A stretch of 64,000 nt of DNA from Pelagibacteraceae bacterium (GCA_008638205.1 VTPO01000003.1:19924-83923), one strand, 5' to 3'. Shown: positions 1 to 9,876, counted from the first letter of the stretch. A program made the numbers and translations. Notes: generated by a model from the letters alone, not told the origin.

Positions 1-1
1 G

Positions 2-511
2 TCAAAAGAGTTGATTGAAAAAGTTGTAAAAACAAAAAAAATTATTTTAGTAGGTTCGTCAATGGGTGCTTGGATTGGTATTGCTCTTATCTCAAAGTTA
101 AAAAAAATTGTAAAAGGTTTTGTTGGAATTGCTTCTGCTCCAGATTTTACTAAAGAAATAATGTGGAAAAATTTTTCTAAAAAAACAAAATCTAGGATCA
201 AAAGTGGGAAAACTTATTATATGCCAAGCTCTTACGGAAACCCTTATCCTATATCTAAAAAATTAATATTCGATAGAAGTAAACATTTAGTTCTGAATAA
301 AAAGATTAAATGCAACTTTCCTGTTCGATTATTTCATGGGCTTAAAGATACAGTTGTCGATGTAAATTTTTCCATTCGATTAACAAAAACATTACTATCC
401 AATGACAGTATAATAACTTTTCAAAATAATGGCGATCACAGCCTATCCCAAACTGAAGATTTAAAAAAAATAAAAAATCAACTAACTAATTTGATTAAAG
501 ATAGCTGTTAA
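2..511 (+). CDS. Alpha/beta hydrolase, C-terminal part (5' end outside window)
   Basis: The reading frame is open from the first bases of the window, so the gene is cut by the window edge and its true start is not visible. About 169 residues remain. The nucleophile elbow G-S-S-M-G lies near the left edge, an acid is in HGLKDTVVD and the catalytic histidine is in NGDHSLS, which together make a complete Ser-Asp-His triad. The arrangement resembles the ABHD10/S33-type serine hydrolases common in alphaproteobacteria, probably a small cytoplasmic esterase or thioesterase; the substrate cannot be read from sequence. It is convergent with the SDR gene and overlaps its end by 30 bp. Confidence 0.8.
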   Translation, partial: SKELIEKVVKTKKIILVGSSMGAWIGIALISKLKKIVKGFVGIASAPDFTKEIMWKNFSKKTKSRIKSGKTYYMPSSYGNPYPISKKLIFDRSKHLVLNKKIKCNFPVRLFHGLKDTVVDVNFSIRLTKTLLSNDSIITFQNNGDHSLSQTEDLKKIKNQLTNLIKDSC

Positions 512-1324
512 CCCTTCTTTGAAGGTTGGATACTTTAACTTAACTCCCATCGATTTTATTTTTGAATTTTGCACTTTCTTTCTATCTCTATAGAAATCTT
601 TCATTTTTGAATTTTCCAAATCTTCAAAATTGATTTCTTTTGGCATCTCCACTTGCAAAAGTGCAGCTGCATATTGTACCACTTCTTTATATGCGCAGGG
701 TGCATCATCACTAACATTAAAAATATCTTTATTTTTTGATTTAGAAAAAGATAAGAACAGAACCTGTGCAATATCCTCCACATGAATTCTAGAAAAAATT
801 TGGTCTTTCTTATTAATAATTTTTACTTCTTTTTTTTTTAATCGCGAAAATATATTTCTTTCTAAAGAATAAATACCAGCTAATCTAAAAATACGTACCG
901 GCAGATTAGAGTTTAACAATAATTGTTCTGCTTCCATTCTTTTCAGTCCCATTTCAGAGGTTGGTTGTAAATTAGAAACTTCTTCCACCCAATCACCTTT
1001 GTGGTCTCCATAAACACTGGTTGATGATAGATAACCTACCCATTGTAAATTTTTATTATTTCTCAGTGTGGTTAAATAATTCTTAATAATAACCCGTTCT
1101 ACTTCTGGAGGAGTAGAAATCAAAATGTGAGTAACATTTTTTAATTTATTCTCAATCTCTGGGTCAAAATTGCTACTATCAAACAAATAAGATTCTATTG
1201 TTTTCTCAGAAAATTGAATTTTAGATCTAGAAGTTCCTGATATATCAAAATCAATATTTCTATCTATTAGCAATTTGGTTAAATACTTTGCAGTTAAGCC
1301 AAAACCAAAACAAAAAAGTTTAAT
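482..1324 (-). CDS. Atypical SDR-family NAD(P)-binding protein, probable non-AUG start
   Basis: This is an extended or atypical short-chain dehydrogenase resembling the YeeZ-like NAD(P)-binding group. The motif SSTSVYGD is diagnostic, followed by a lysine in the GLKRMEAE helix and RLAGIY. The first ATG (at 1273) would remove the first beta strand and the glycine-rich dinucleotide loop. Upstream and in frame, codons to 1324 encode KLFCFGFGLTAKYLTKLL, exactly the missing G-x-G-x-x Rossmann start. No ATG, GTG or TTG exists in that extension before a stop at 1355-1357. The start is therefore probably the ATT at 1322-1324 or the CTG at 1334-1336, just behind the gltB stop. Substrate is unknown. 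Confidence 0.75.
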   Translation of the reverse strand: MKLFCFGFGLTAKYLTKLLIDRNIDFDISGTSRSKIQFSEKTIESYLFDSSNFDPEIENKLKNVTHILISTPPEVERVIIKNYLTTLRNNKNLQWVGYLSSTSVYGDHKGDWVEEVSNLQPTSEMGLKRMEAEQLLLNSNLPVRIFRLAGIYSLERNIFSRLKKKEVKIINKKDQIFSRIHVEDIAQVLFLSFSKSKNKDIFNVSDDAPCAYKEVVQYAAALLQVEMPKEINFEDLENSKMKDFYRDRKKVQNSKIKSMGVKLKYPTFKEGLTAIFNQIS

Positions 1325-1328
1325 ATTT

Positions 1329-4300
1329 TTAGACAGCTTTTTTTTCTGGCTCTCTTAAAGAAATGGGGTTGTCTAGCTTATCTAGCATTTCCTTAGGGCA
1401 AATTTGGTAAAATTGTTCTTTAGCCAGCTCCCAATCATCCAATATTTTTTTAGCATAGTCTGAATGCGTTTCTTGTATATGTTTTTGAATAAGAGAATAA
1501 AGAAAGTCATCCCAATATTTAGTTTCAATTCTTTGCCAGACTACCGAAGCGGAGTTGATTACATCGCTTAAATTATCCTCTGGATTGTAAACAAATGCCA
1601 TACCACCTGTCATTCCAGCTGCAAAATTATCACCTAATTCACCAAGTATAACTGCGTATCCACCTGTCATATACTCACACGCATTTGTTCCAGCTCCTTC
1701 TACTACTGCTGTAGCCCCTGAATTTCTAACTGAAAACCTTTCACCTGCTTGTCCTGCCGCAAATAAATTTCCTGATGTTGCTCCGTACAAAACGGTGTTT
1801 CCTATAATTGTGTTTTTGTTAGTTTCAAGATTGCTACTTTTTGGAGGTCTTACTGATATAGTAGCCCCTGAAAGTCCTTTTCCAACATAGTCATTGCAAT
1901 CTCCAATCACTTCAAACTTAACTCCTTTTGCCCCAAAAGCTCCCAGAGATTGTCCAGCCGAACCTCTTAATTTAATTTTAATATGATTTTCAGGGAAATT
2001 ATTATTTTTAAAATCAGTCACCACGTAAGAAGACAGTCTCGCTCCTACGGTTCTATCAGTATTTTTAATTGTATAACTCATCTCTATTTTTTGACCACTC
2101 TGTATTAGGGGTAAAGTGTCTATTAGAATTTGCTTATCTAAAGTATCTGGAACTTCATTTCTAATTTTGTCTTTACAAAATCTCGGATTGTCGCCTGGAT
2201 CTGCCTGGACTAACAGTGGATTAAAATCTAAATCATCTAGGTTGGAAGCTCCTCTAGACACCTGTCTCAATAAATCCGTTCTACCAATAATTTCATCTAA
2301 TGATTTGAATCCTAGCTCTGCCAGAATTTCTCTCACCTCTTCTGCAACAAATGTAAAAAGATTAACTACTTTTTCTGGTGTGCCAGTAAATTTTTTCCTT
2401 AAATCCTCGTTTTGCGTACAAATCCCTACTGGACAAGTGTCGGAATGACACTGTCTAACCATGATACATCCCATGGCTACTAAACTAGTGGTGGCTATAC
2501 CAAACTCATCTGCTCCCATCATGGCAGCTATTACTACGTCTCTACCTGTTTTAATTCCTCCATCCGTTCGTAGAACAACTTTATGTCTTAAATTATTAAG
2601 AGTTAAAATTTGATTAGTTTCCGTTAAACCCATCTCCCATGGCAAGCCCACATACTTGACGCTAGTCTGAGGTGTGGCACCAGTTCCACCATTATGTCCT
2701 GAAATTAAAATAATATCCGCTTTTGCTTTGGCGACACCTGCTGCAATAGTTCCAATTCCACTTGAAGAAACCAACTTAACTCCAACTCTAGCCTTAGAGT
2801 TAATTTGTTTTAAATCATAAATTAATTGAGCCAAATCTTCGATCGAATAAATGTCATGATGTGGTGGTGGAGAAACTAATGTAACTCCTGGAGTTGAGTG
2901 TCTTAATTTTGCAATTTCTTTTGTAACTTTAAACCCTGGTAATTGGCCTCCTTCCCCTGGTTTTGCACCTTGGGCCATTTTAATTTCAATCTCATTGCAA
3001 TTATTTAAGTAAGAGGCGGTAACGCCAAATCTCGCCGAAGCTATTTGTTTCACTCTAGAGTTTGCATTGTCACCATTCTCTCTTAATATAGATCTGTTTT
3101 CATCTTCACCACCTTCACCACTACAAGAAGCTCCACCTATTCTATTCATGGCAATAGCTAAAGTTTCGTGGGCTTCTTTTGACAACGCTCCCATTGACAT
3201 GCTTCCTGAACCGAATCTTTTTCGAATATGAGTTACAGACTCCACTTCCTCAAGTGGGATTGCCTTATTATTTTTTCTAAAATCTAAAAGATCTCTTAAA
3301 TGAATTGGAGGTAGCTCGCTTATTAAAGTAGAATATTTTTTAAACAGCTCATAAGAATCTTTTCCTACGGCTGTTTGCAAAAGATGAATAGTTTTTGCCT
3401 GATAGGCGTGTGTCTCTCCACCATGACGATATTTGTAAATACCCCCTATCGGTAAAGTTATAATATTCTCTGAATATGTTTTGTCGTGCTGCTTTCTGAT
3501 CATGTCTTCAATTCCAGAAAGTCCTATTCCTGAAATTTTTGACTCTAGTCCAGGAAAATAATCAGCTACTAATCCTCGACTAAGCCCCAATGATTGAAAA
3601 TTTAATCCTCCGCGATATGAGCTAATTACGGAAATTCCCATTTTAGACATTATTTTCAACAACCCGTCATTCACAGCTTTGATATATCGATGAACGCATT
3701 CTTCAAAAGTTAATTGTTCAAACAATCCTTTTTGGAATCTTTGATAAATTGAATCAATTGCCAAATAAGCATTCACGGTAGTAGCTCCCGCTCCAATTAA
3801 AACAGCATAATAATGTGTGTCTAAACACTCGGAAGATTGAACATTGATAGATACAAATTTTCTTAACCCTATTTGAGTTAAATGTGATTGTACTGCTCCT
3901 ACAGCAAGAATAATTGGGATGGCTATTCTACTTTTAGAGATGTTTTTATCTGATATGATTAAATGTTTTTTTCCTGATCTTGCAAAAATTTCAGCATCTT
4001 CTCTAATACGTTCAATTTCTGATTTAAGATTTAGTTGTTCGTCATTTTTATCGAAAGTACAATCTATCAACTCAACTTCCTCTTGATCAAACGATTCAAA
4101 TAATTTTTTAAATTGAGAATTTGATAGTACGGGACTTTCCAAAACAAAGCTTTTTTGCTCTGTAAGTCTATCATCTAAAATATTTTCCAGATTTCCAAAT
4201 CTTGTATTTAATGACATAACTCTATTTTCTCTTAAAGAATCAATGGGAGGATTGGTTACTTGACTAAAGTTTTGCCTAAAAAAGTTAGAAAGAGGCCTAA

Positions 4301-5840
4301 ATTTACTTGATAAAACAGCTATTGGAGTGTCATCGCCCATTGATCCAATTGCTTCTTTTTGATCACTAACCATTGGGTGCAATATGCTTTCTAGGTCCTC
4401 AATAGTAAAACCTGCTAAAAATTGTCTTTCCCTTAAATCCGATCCTTCAAATAAATGTTTTTCTTTAATTTCATTTAACATTTTGCTTAACTCAATGTGG
4501 TTCGATGCGAATTTCTTATAGATGGGATTTTCTGATAAATGATCTTTTGTTTTTTTATCGTTATAATATTTTCCTTTATCCAAATCTAAGGAGATCATCT
4601 GTCCAGGTCCAACCCTTCCTTTAAATAAAATATTGTCTTCAGATACGGGGATCATTCCAGTTTCTGAACCTGCAAAAAAAAGTTTGTCTTTAGTGATCGT
4701 ATACCTAAGTGGTCTCAAGCCATTTCTGTCAGAAGCAGCTACTAGCCACTTACCATCACAAGCAGCAATTGCTGCTGGTCCATCCCAAGGTTCAATTAGA
4801 GAATTTAAATAATTGTACATGTCTCTATGTGCTTTAGGTATAATTTTACTTTTTTTAGACCAGGCTTCTGGTATCAACATCATTTTTGCAATAGGCAAAG
4901 ATCTACCAGTTCGAACTAACAATTCAAATGCTGAGTCTAATGATGCAGTGTCAGAATTTCCTGATTTAATTATTGGCTTTAAATCATCCATGTTTTCAAT
5001 TAGATCACTTTCCATTCCAGCCTCATGTGTCTTCATCCAATTCACATTACCTTTTAAAGTATTAATCTCTCCATTGTGAGCCAAGATTCTAAAGGGTTGT
5101 GCAAGTTCCCACGATGGGAATGTATTTGTTGAAAATCTTTGGTGAAAAATAGCAAACCTAGAAACAAATCTTTCATCCGAAAGATCAGGATAAAAATCAC
5201 TTATATGTTCAGCTAGAAACATTCCTTTATAAATAATAGTTTTAGAGCTTAGCGAACAAATATAAAAATCTTGGAGTTGTTCTTCGGTAGCTCTTTTTTC
5301 AATCTTTTTTCTGACAGAAAATAAAATTCTTTCTAGCTCTTCTGAAGAAAGCTCTTTATCTGTGGCAAATAACAATTGTTCTATTTCAGGTCTTGTGTCG
5401 TTAGCTTTCTGACCCAACACTTTTGGGTTCGTGGGCACCTGTCTCCAACCAAAAATATAAAGATCATTTTTAAGAAGCTCTTGCTCCATAAGCGTTCGAC
5501 AACGCTCTTGTTCGTTAAAATTGTTTCTTGGTAAAAAAACCATCCCAATACAAAGAGTTTGATCTTCTTTTATAGCGTGTCCAGTGGAAGCAATCTTGTC
5601 TTCGAAGAAATCTTTATTAAATTCAATATTTAAACCAGCCCCATCTCCTGTTTTTCCGTCAGCATCCACGGCCCCTCTATGCCAAACTGCTTTTAGGGCA
5701 TTGATTCCATTTGTAACGACATCTCTTCTGGGTTTTCCATTCGTAGATGCAACAAAACCAACGCCGCAGGCATCATGCTCTTGAATATTAATATGATTAC
5801 TTTCGAGGAACTGTTTGTTTTTTTGGTACAAATGCTTCAT
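1329..5840 (-). CDS. gltB: Glutamate synthase (NADPH) large subunit
   Basis: GOGAT alpha subunit, 1503 residues, the usual size. It hydrolyses glutamine in the N-terminal class II amidotransferase domain and channels ammonia to 2-oxoglutarate at the FMN site. The predicted nucleophile is Cys25 in HDACGVGF, so a propeptide of about 24 residues would be removed. The FMN/synthase domain carries GHNGGTGA, and the 3Fe-4S cluster cysteines are in QCHSDTCPVGIC at about residue 1135. The C-terminal glycine-rich GXGXG beta-helix is present. Its ATG overlaps the gltD stop by one base (TAATG), so gltD and gltB are probably translationally coupled. Together they are the main route of ammonia assimilation into glutamate. 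Confidence 0.98.
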   Translation of the reverse strand: MKHLYQKNKQFLESNHINIQEHDACGVGFVASTNGKPRRDVVTNGINALKAVWHRGAVDADGKTGDGAGLNIEFNKDFFEDKIASTGHAIKEDQTLCIGMVFLPRNNFNEQERCRTLMEQELLKNDLYIFGWRQVPTNPKVLGQKANDTRPEIEQLLFATDKELSSEELERILFSVRKKIEKRATEEQLQDFYICSLSSKTIIYKGMFLAEHISDFYPDLSDERFVSRFAIFHQRFSTNTFPSWELAQPFRILAHNGEINTLKGNVNWMKTHEAGMESDLIENMDDLKPIIKSGNSDTASLDSAFELLVRTGRSLPIAKMMLIPEAWSKKSKIIPKAHRDMYNYLNSLIEPWDGPAAIAACDGKWLVAASDRNGLRPLRYTITKDKLFFAGSETGMIPVSEDNILFKGRVGPGQMISLDLDKGKYYNDKKTKDHLSENPIYKKFASNHIELSKMLNEIKEKHLFEGSDLRERQFLAGFTIEDLESILHPMVSDQKEAIGSMGDDTPIAVLSSKFRPLSNFFRQNFSQVTNPPIDSLRENRVMSLNTRFGNLENILDDRLTEQKSFVLESPVLSNSQFKKLFESFDQEEVELIDCTFDKNDEQLNLKSEIERIREDAEIFARSGKKHLIISDKNISKSRIAIPIILAVGAVQSHLTQIGLRKFVSINVQSSECLDTHYYAVLIGAGATTVNAYLAIDSIYQRFQKGLFEQLTFEECVHRYIKAVNDGLLKIMSKMGISVISSYRGGLNFQSLGLSRGLVADYFPGLESKISGIGLSGIEDMIRKQHDKTYSENIITLPIGGIYKYRHGGETHAYQAKTIHLLQTAVGKDSYELFKKYSTLISELPPIHLRDLLDFRKNNKAIPLEEVESVTHIRKRFGSGSMSMGALSKEAHETLAIAMNRIGGASCSGEGGEDENRSILRENGDNANSRVKQIASARFGVTASYLNNCNEIEIKMAQGAKPGEGGQLPGFKVTKEIAKLRHSTPGVTLVSPPPHHDIYSIEDLAQLIYDLKQINSKARVGVKLVSSSGIGTIAAGVAKAKADIILISGHNGGTGATPQTSVKYVGLPWEMGLTETNQILTLNNLRHKVVLRTDGGIKTGRDVVIAAMMGADEFGIATTSLVAMGCIMVRQCHSDTCPVGICTQNEDLRKKFTGTPEKVVNLFTFVAEEVREILAELGFKSLDEIIGRTDLLRQVSRGASNLDDLDFNPLLVQADPGDNPRFCKDKIRNEVPDTLDKQILIDTLPLIQSGQKIEMSYTIKNTDRTVGARLSSYVVTDFKNNNFPENHIKIKLRGSAGQSLGAFGAKGVKFEVIGDCNDYVGKGLSGATISVRPPKSSNLETNKNTIIGNTVLYGATSGNLFAAGQAGERFSVRNSGATAVVEGAGTNACEYMTGGYAVILGELGDNFAAGMTGGMAFVYNPEDNLSDVINSASVVWQRIETKYWDDFLYSLIQKHIQETHSDYAKKILDDWELAKEQFYQICPKEMLDKLDNPISLREPEKKAV

Positions 5841-7282
5841 TACGCTACTTTATTTTGAAATTGTTGACTTTTTATTTTTATATATTTGTCAATCTCTTGA
5901 GCCGCATCTCGTCCGTCTCGTATAGCCCACACGACAAGAGAAGCTCCTCTTACTATATCACCTGCAGCAAACACACCTCTAATGTTGGTTCTCATAGTTT
6001 TTAGATCTATTTTAATCGTACCCCATTTAGAAACTTTCAATTCTGGTTCTGAAAATAAACTTGGGATTTCCTCAGGATCAAACCCTAAAGATTTTATAAT
6101 CATATCTGCTGGTAATTCGCCTTGCGCTCCTTCAATGATTTTAGGAGATTGTCTTCCAGAAGAATCTGGTTCTCCTAATTTAATTTTATCATAAATAACC
6201 TTGTTCACTTTTTCGCTTCCAACAAACTCTTTGGGACTTGATAGCCAGATAAACTTTACTCCTTCTTCTTCTGCATTTTGGACTTCTCTTGCAGATCCTG
6301 GCATATTAATTTTATCTCTTCGATATAAACATGAGACAGATTTTGCTTTTTGTCTAATTGCAGTTCGCACACAATCCATTGCTGTATCGCCACCGCCAAT
6401 AACAATTACATTTTTTCCTTCAGCATTTAAAGTACCGTCATCAAAATCAGATACATCATCTCCTAAGCCTTTTTTGTTAGATGCGGTTAAAAATTTCATT
6501 GCAGGAAAGACATTCTTTAAATCTTTGCCTGGAATATTAATTTCTCTTGGCTTGTAAACTCCAGTTGCAATTAAAATTGCATCATGCTTTTCTTTTAGCT
6601 TTTCTAATGTAGAATCTTTACCTACTTCAAAGTTTTGAACAAAAGCAATACCACTGTCTTCATACAGCTTTATTCTTCTTTGCACTGCTGATTTTTCTAA
6701 TTTAAAGTTTGGAATGCCATAAATAAGAAGTCCTCCAGCTCGATCATAACGGTCATAAATTGTAACTTGATATCCTTTTTGTCTTAATTGTTCTGCTGCA
6801 GCCAGTCCAGCTGGTCCTGCACCAATAATTCCAACGGATTCCTTTAATTCTTGAGGAGGATTTATTTTTTCAACCCATCCATTTTCCCAAGCTGTATTAG
6901 TAATGTATTTTTCTACTGCTCCTATTGTAACTGTTCCATGTCCGGACTGTTCAATCACACAATTGCCTTCACACAAACGATCTTGGGGACATATTGATCC
7001 ACAAACTTCTGGCATAGAATTGGTAGAAGATGAAATACGATAAGCTTCCTCCAATCTTCCCTCAGCTGTAAGTTTTAACCAGTCCGGGATGTTATTGTGA
7101 AGAGGACAATGAACTTGGCAAAAAGGAGTTCCACATTGGGAACATCTGCTTGCTTGCTCCGCAGCTTTATTTTCAATAAATTCTTTATAAATTTCGTGAA
7201 AATTTTCTTTTCTTTCAGAAGACTTAATTTTAGTAGGTGTTTCTTTAGAAATACCAACAAATTTTAACATTTTTTCGTTCAT
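5840..7282 (-). CDS. gltD: Glutamate synthase (NADPH) small subunit
   Basis: GOGAT beta subunit of 480 residues. It takes electrons from NADPH through FAD to the iron-sulphur clusters of the GltDB complex. The N-terminal region has the two cysteine clusters CSQCGTPFCQVHCP and CGSICPQDRLCEGNC for 4Fe-4S centres. The FAD site GAGPAG is at about residue 153, the NADPH site GGGDTAMD at about 295, and the FAD-closing AAGD near 445. It is the first gene of the gltDB operon. The 214 bp gap to the divergent uppP must hold its promoter; I see no clear operator there. Confidence 0.98.
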   Translation of the reverse strand: MNEKMLKFVGISKETPTKIKSSERKENFHEIYKEFIENKAAEQASRCSQCGTPFCQVHCPLHNNIPDWLKLTAEGRLEEAYRISSSTNSMPEVCGSICPQDRLCEGNCVIEQSGHGTVTIGAVEKYITNTAWENGWVEKINPPQELKESVGIIGAGPAGLAAAEQLRQKGYQVTIYDRYDRAGGLLIYGIPNFKLEKSAVQRRIKLYEDSGIAFVQNFEVGKDSTLEKLKEKHDAILIATGVYKPREINIPGKDLKNVFPAMKFLTASNKKGLGDDVSDFDDGTLNAEGKNVIVIGGGDTAMDCVRTAIRQKAKSVSCLYRRDKINMPGSAREVQNAEEEGVKFIWLSSPKEFVGSEKVNKVIYDKIKLGEPDSSGRQSPKIIEGAQGELPADMIIKSLGFDPEEIPSLFSEPELKVSKWGTIKIDLKTMRTNIRGVFAAGDIVRGASLVVWAIRDGRDAAQEIDKYIKIKSQQFQNKVA

Positions 7283-7496
7283 AACAATTATAGCTATTAA
7301 ACACCTTTTTAATTAAAATTACAAAAAAAATGGTGTAAATATCAGTCTTTTTAGTATCATTTTAATAACTATTTTTTCTATTTATTCAAATAAATACTAC
7401 CTTTTTACATTTTATACGTAATTAAGTCGCATAAGTTTACTAAGTTTAATTATATAGAAATGGTCAAAACATACTTCAAAGCATAAGAATCGACTA

Positions 7497-8276
7497 ATGA
7501 CTGAAATTTATCTTATTAAAATTTTATTTTTATCGGCTGTTCAGGGGATTTCAGAATTTATTCCAATTTCAAGTTCTGGACTGCTAATTATTTTTGAAAA
7601 CATTTTAGAAATCAAAAATAATAATCTACTTATTAATGCAACAATGCATGGGGGGAGCTTGGCAGCTGTCATTGTTTTTTTTTATAAAGATTTATTAGGT
7701 CTTTGGAAAAACCATCTGCTACTAATTAATCTAATCATAGCCACTCTTCCTGTAGTTGTGATTGGAGGATTGTTAAAATATTTTAGTTTAATTGAACAAA
7801 TAATGAATATGGCGGTAATAGGTTATGCGGCTATTTTTTTTGGTGTTCTACTTTTTATCAGTGATAAAAATAAAGAAGAAAAAAAAATAACGTTATCTAT
7901 TTCTAATAAAGAAGCATTCATCATTGGTCTGTACCAAGTCTTGGCACTAATACCTGGAACATCCAGAAGTGGAATTACCATTACTGGAGCAAGATTTTTA
8001 AAATTTAATAGAGTGGATGCGGCAAAATTTTCTTTTTTACTATCTATTCCAACGCTGTCTGCGGCATTTATTTTAAGTTCTTATGAAATTGCTCAATTGC
8101 ATAAGGAGTCTTTTAGCTCTGTATATTTATTTGCATTTTTTTTTAGTTTTATATTTTCAATTTTAACAATTAAATATTTTTTAATTTTTTTGAAAACTTT
8201 TAGTCTAAATATATTTGTAATTTTCAGAATATGTCTAGGCGTAGTTTTGCTAACCTATTATTATTCTAATCAGTAA
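7497..8276 (+). CDS. uppP: Undecaprenyl-diphosphatase (UppP/BacA family)
   Basis: Polytopic membrane phosphatase of 259 residues that dephosphorylates undecaprenyl diphosphate to recycle the lipid carrier of peptidoglycan and O-antigen synthesis. The first signature, with Q16 and Glu20, is QGISEFIPISSSG, and the second, PGTSRSGITI, contains the catalytic Arg157. The histidine that normally follows SSSG or SSTG (His30 in E. coli) is a leucine here (L29). Several hydrophobic helices span the protein. There is no obvious Shine-Dalgarno sequence before the ATG. The end overlaps the convergent NDUFA9-like gene by 11 bp, an arrangement seen in other alphaproteobacteria. Confidence 0.92.
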   Translation: MTEIYLIKILFLSAVQGISEFIPISSSGLLIIFENILEIKNNNLLINATMHGGSLAAVIVFFYKDLLGLWKNHLLLINLIIATLPVVVIGGLLKYFSLIEQIMNMAVIGYAAIFFGVLLFISDKNKEEKKITLSISNKEAFIIGLYQVLALIPGTSRSGITITGARFLKFNRVDAAKFSFLLSIPTLSAAFILSSYEIAQLHKESFSSVYLFAFFFSFIFSILTIKYFLIFLKTFSLNIFVIFRICLGVVLLTYYYSNQ

Positions 8277-9216
8277 ATTGGCCTGTTGGTCTGTATACTT
8301 TTAAATATAGAGGGAGAATGCTCTCAATATTCTTAGCTTCAATATTTAAATCTTTAAATGTTTTATTTTTTCCAGACAAAATATTATCTCCTTCTTCAAG
8401 AATTTTAATTTGATCCAGAGTCAAAAGAGGTTTGGGCATTAATTGAAAAAGCATTGCTTGAATTCTTCCTACAAAAAAAGGAATGGGAAGTATTATTCGT
8501 TTTTTTCTAATTTCTTTTAAAAGCAGCTCTATTAATTCTTTAAATGTATAAATATTCTTTCCACCAAGCTCATACGTTTCTTTAGAAATGTTGTTTACAA
8601 TTATTTCATTAATTGCCTTGGCAACATCTCCTACATATACAGGCTGAAACTTTACGCTAGAACCAACTAATGGAATTAAAGGAAGTAACCCAGCAAGCTT
8701 TGCAAACATATTAAAAAAACTATCTTTTGGACCAACAACTATACTGGGCCTTATTATCGTGCTATTTGCAAAATTGCTTTTGACTTCCTCTTCTCCTAAA
8801 AATTTACTTTTAATATAAGCAGAATTGGAATTGGAATTGGCACCTAATGCTGAAAAATGTACCATCAAATTAGATCTAGAGCTTTTGGAAAAAATGCTTG
8901 CTATTTTTTTTGGAAAATTTGTATGAAGTTCATTAAATTTTTGTAATCTTGTTTCAAATAGAATTCCGACTAAATTTATACATACATCGCAGTCTTGTAG
9001 GAATTTTTTGATAGATTCTTCTGATTTTAAATTTACCTGATGCAACTCAATTTGTGCAATATCTCCATAAACTTTCAAAGTTTGTGCCAAATAAACGTTT
9101 CTTGTCGCAATTTTTATTTTAAAACCATTTTTTACTAAATGCTGGACTATTTCTTCTCCGATAAAACCTGTACCACCAAATATACCTACGGTTTTTCTGT
9201 AATTTTTTTTAATCAT
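8266..9216 (-). CDS. NAD(P)-binding protein, complex I NDUFA9-like family
   Basis: An atypical extended SDR of 316 residues related to mitochondrial complex I subunit NDUFA9/NDUEG1. The N-terminal nucleotide-binding loop GIFGGTGFIG is at residues 11-20. A degenerate catalytic region follows with HFSALGA and the YIKSK segment, then IIRPSIVVGPKDSF, which is typical of this group. The C-terminal half is hydrophobic in parts (LLPLIPLV; PFFVGRIQAMLFQLMP). In alphaproteobacteria it is usually found beside uppP and may help complex I assembly or quinone-linked electron transport; this role is inferred from the family only. It is divergent from the RNase D-like gene. Confidence 0.88.
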   Translation of the reverse strand: MIKKNYRKTVGIFGGTGFIGEEIVQHLVKNGFKIKIATRNVYLAQTLKVYGDIAQIELHQVNLKSEESIKKFLQDCDVCINLVGILFETRLQKFNELHTNFPKKIASIFSKSSRSNLMVHFSALGANSNSNSAYIKSKFLGEEEVKSNFANSTIIRPSIVVGPKDSFFNMFAKLAGLLPLIPLVGSSVKFQPVYVGDVAKAINEIIVNNISKETYELGGKNIYTFKELIELLLKEIRKKRIILPIPFFVGRIQAMLFQLMPKPLLTLDQIKILEEGDNILSGKNKTFKDLNIEAKNIESILPLYLKVYRPTGQFTD

Positions 9217-9252
9217 ACTATATACAATCTGTAATTGAGCATTTAAATTTCA

Positions 9253-9876
9253 ATGACAATGAACATTACATTATATCAAAACGATTTACCTGAAAATCAC
9301 AAATTAGCTAATGCACAAAGTGTAGCGATTGATGCTGAATCTTTAGGACTTAATTACAAAGGTAGAGATAAGCTTTGCTTACTTCAGCTCTGCTCTGGTG
9401 ATGATGAGATTTATATAGTTCAGTTTGACAGAAATAATTACAAAAGCCCTAACCTTTGCAAAATACTTAATGATAATAATATTTTAAAAATTGCTCATTT
9501 TGCAAGGTTTGAGTTGGGAATACTTAAATATTATCTAAATGTAAAAATAGAAAACATTTACTGCACCAAAATAGCCTCTAAACTTGGAAGAACATACACT
9601 GACAAGCATGGTCTTTATGACATAACTAAAGAGCTTTTAAATATTACTCTTAATAAGTCACAGCAATCCTCCGATTGGGGTTTAAAAAATTTAAGTGAAG
9701 AGCAAAAACAATATGCAGCTTTAGATGTTTTGCATCTTCATAAACTCAAAGAAAAATTAGATTTAATGTTAAAGCGAGAAAAAAGAGATCAGCTTGCGAA
9801 GCATTGTTTTGATTTTTTAAACACCAGATCTGAACTTGATCTTAATGGGTGGGATGAGGATATATTCAGCCATTAA
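9253..9876 (+). CDS. rnd: Ribonuclease D-like 3'-5' exonuclease (single domain)
   Basis: A 207-residue DEDD-superfamily exonuclease, much shorter than E. coli RNase D (about 375 residues) because it lacks HRDC domains, as is normal for the alphaproteobacterial short form. ExoI is AIDAESLGL with the D-x-E metal ligands at about residues 27-29, and ExoIII is YAALD near residue 156, giving the DEDDy subtype. ExoII reads HFARFEL, where a glutamate replaces the usual catalytic aspartate. The expected role is 3' trimming of small RNAs. Two in-frame ATGs (9253 and 9259) are possible starts. It is followed after 1 nt by kdsD. Confidence 0.85.
   Translation: MTMNITLYQNDLPENHKLANAQSVAIDAESLGLNYKGRDKLCLLQLCSGDDEIYIVQFDRNNYKSPNLCKILNDNNILKIAHFARFELGILKYYLNVKIENIYCTKIASKLGRTYTDKHGLYDITKELLNITLNKSQQSSDWGLKNLSEEQKQYAALDVLHLHKLKEKLDLMLKREKRDQLAKHCFDFLNTRSELDLNGWDEDIFSH

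Noticed and set aside
2116..5784. Several antisense frames inside gltB
   Set aside because: They are shadows of the conserved gltB frame, with Ser/Leu-rich translations and no independent support.
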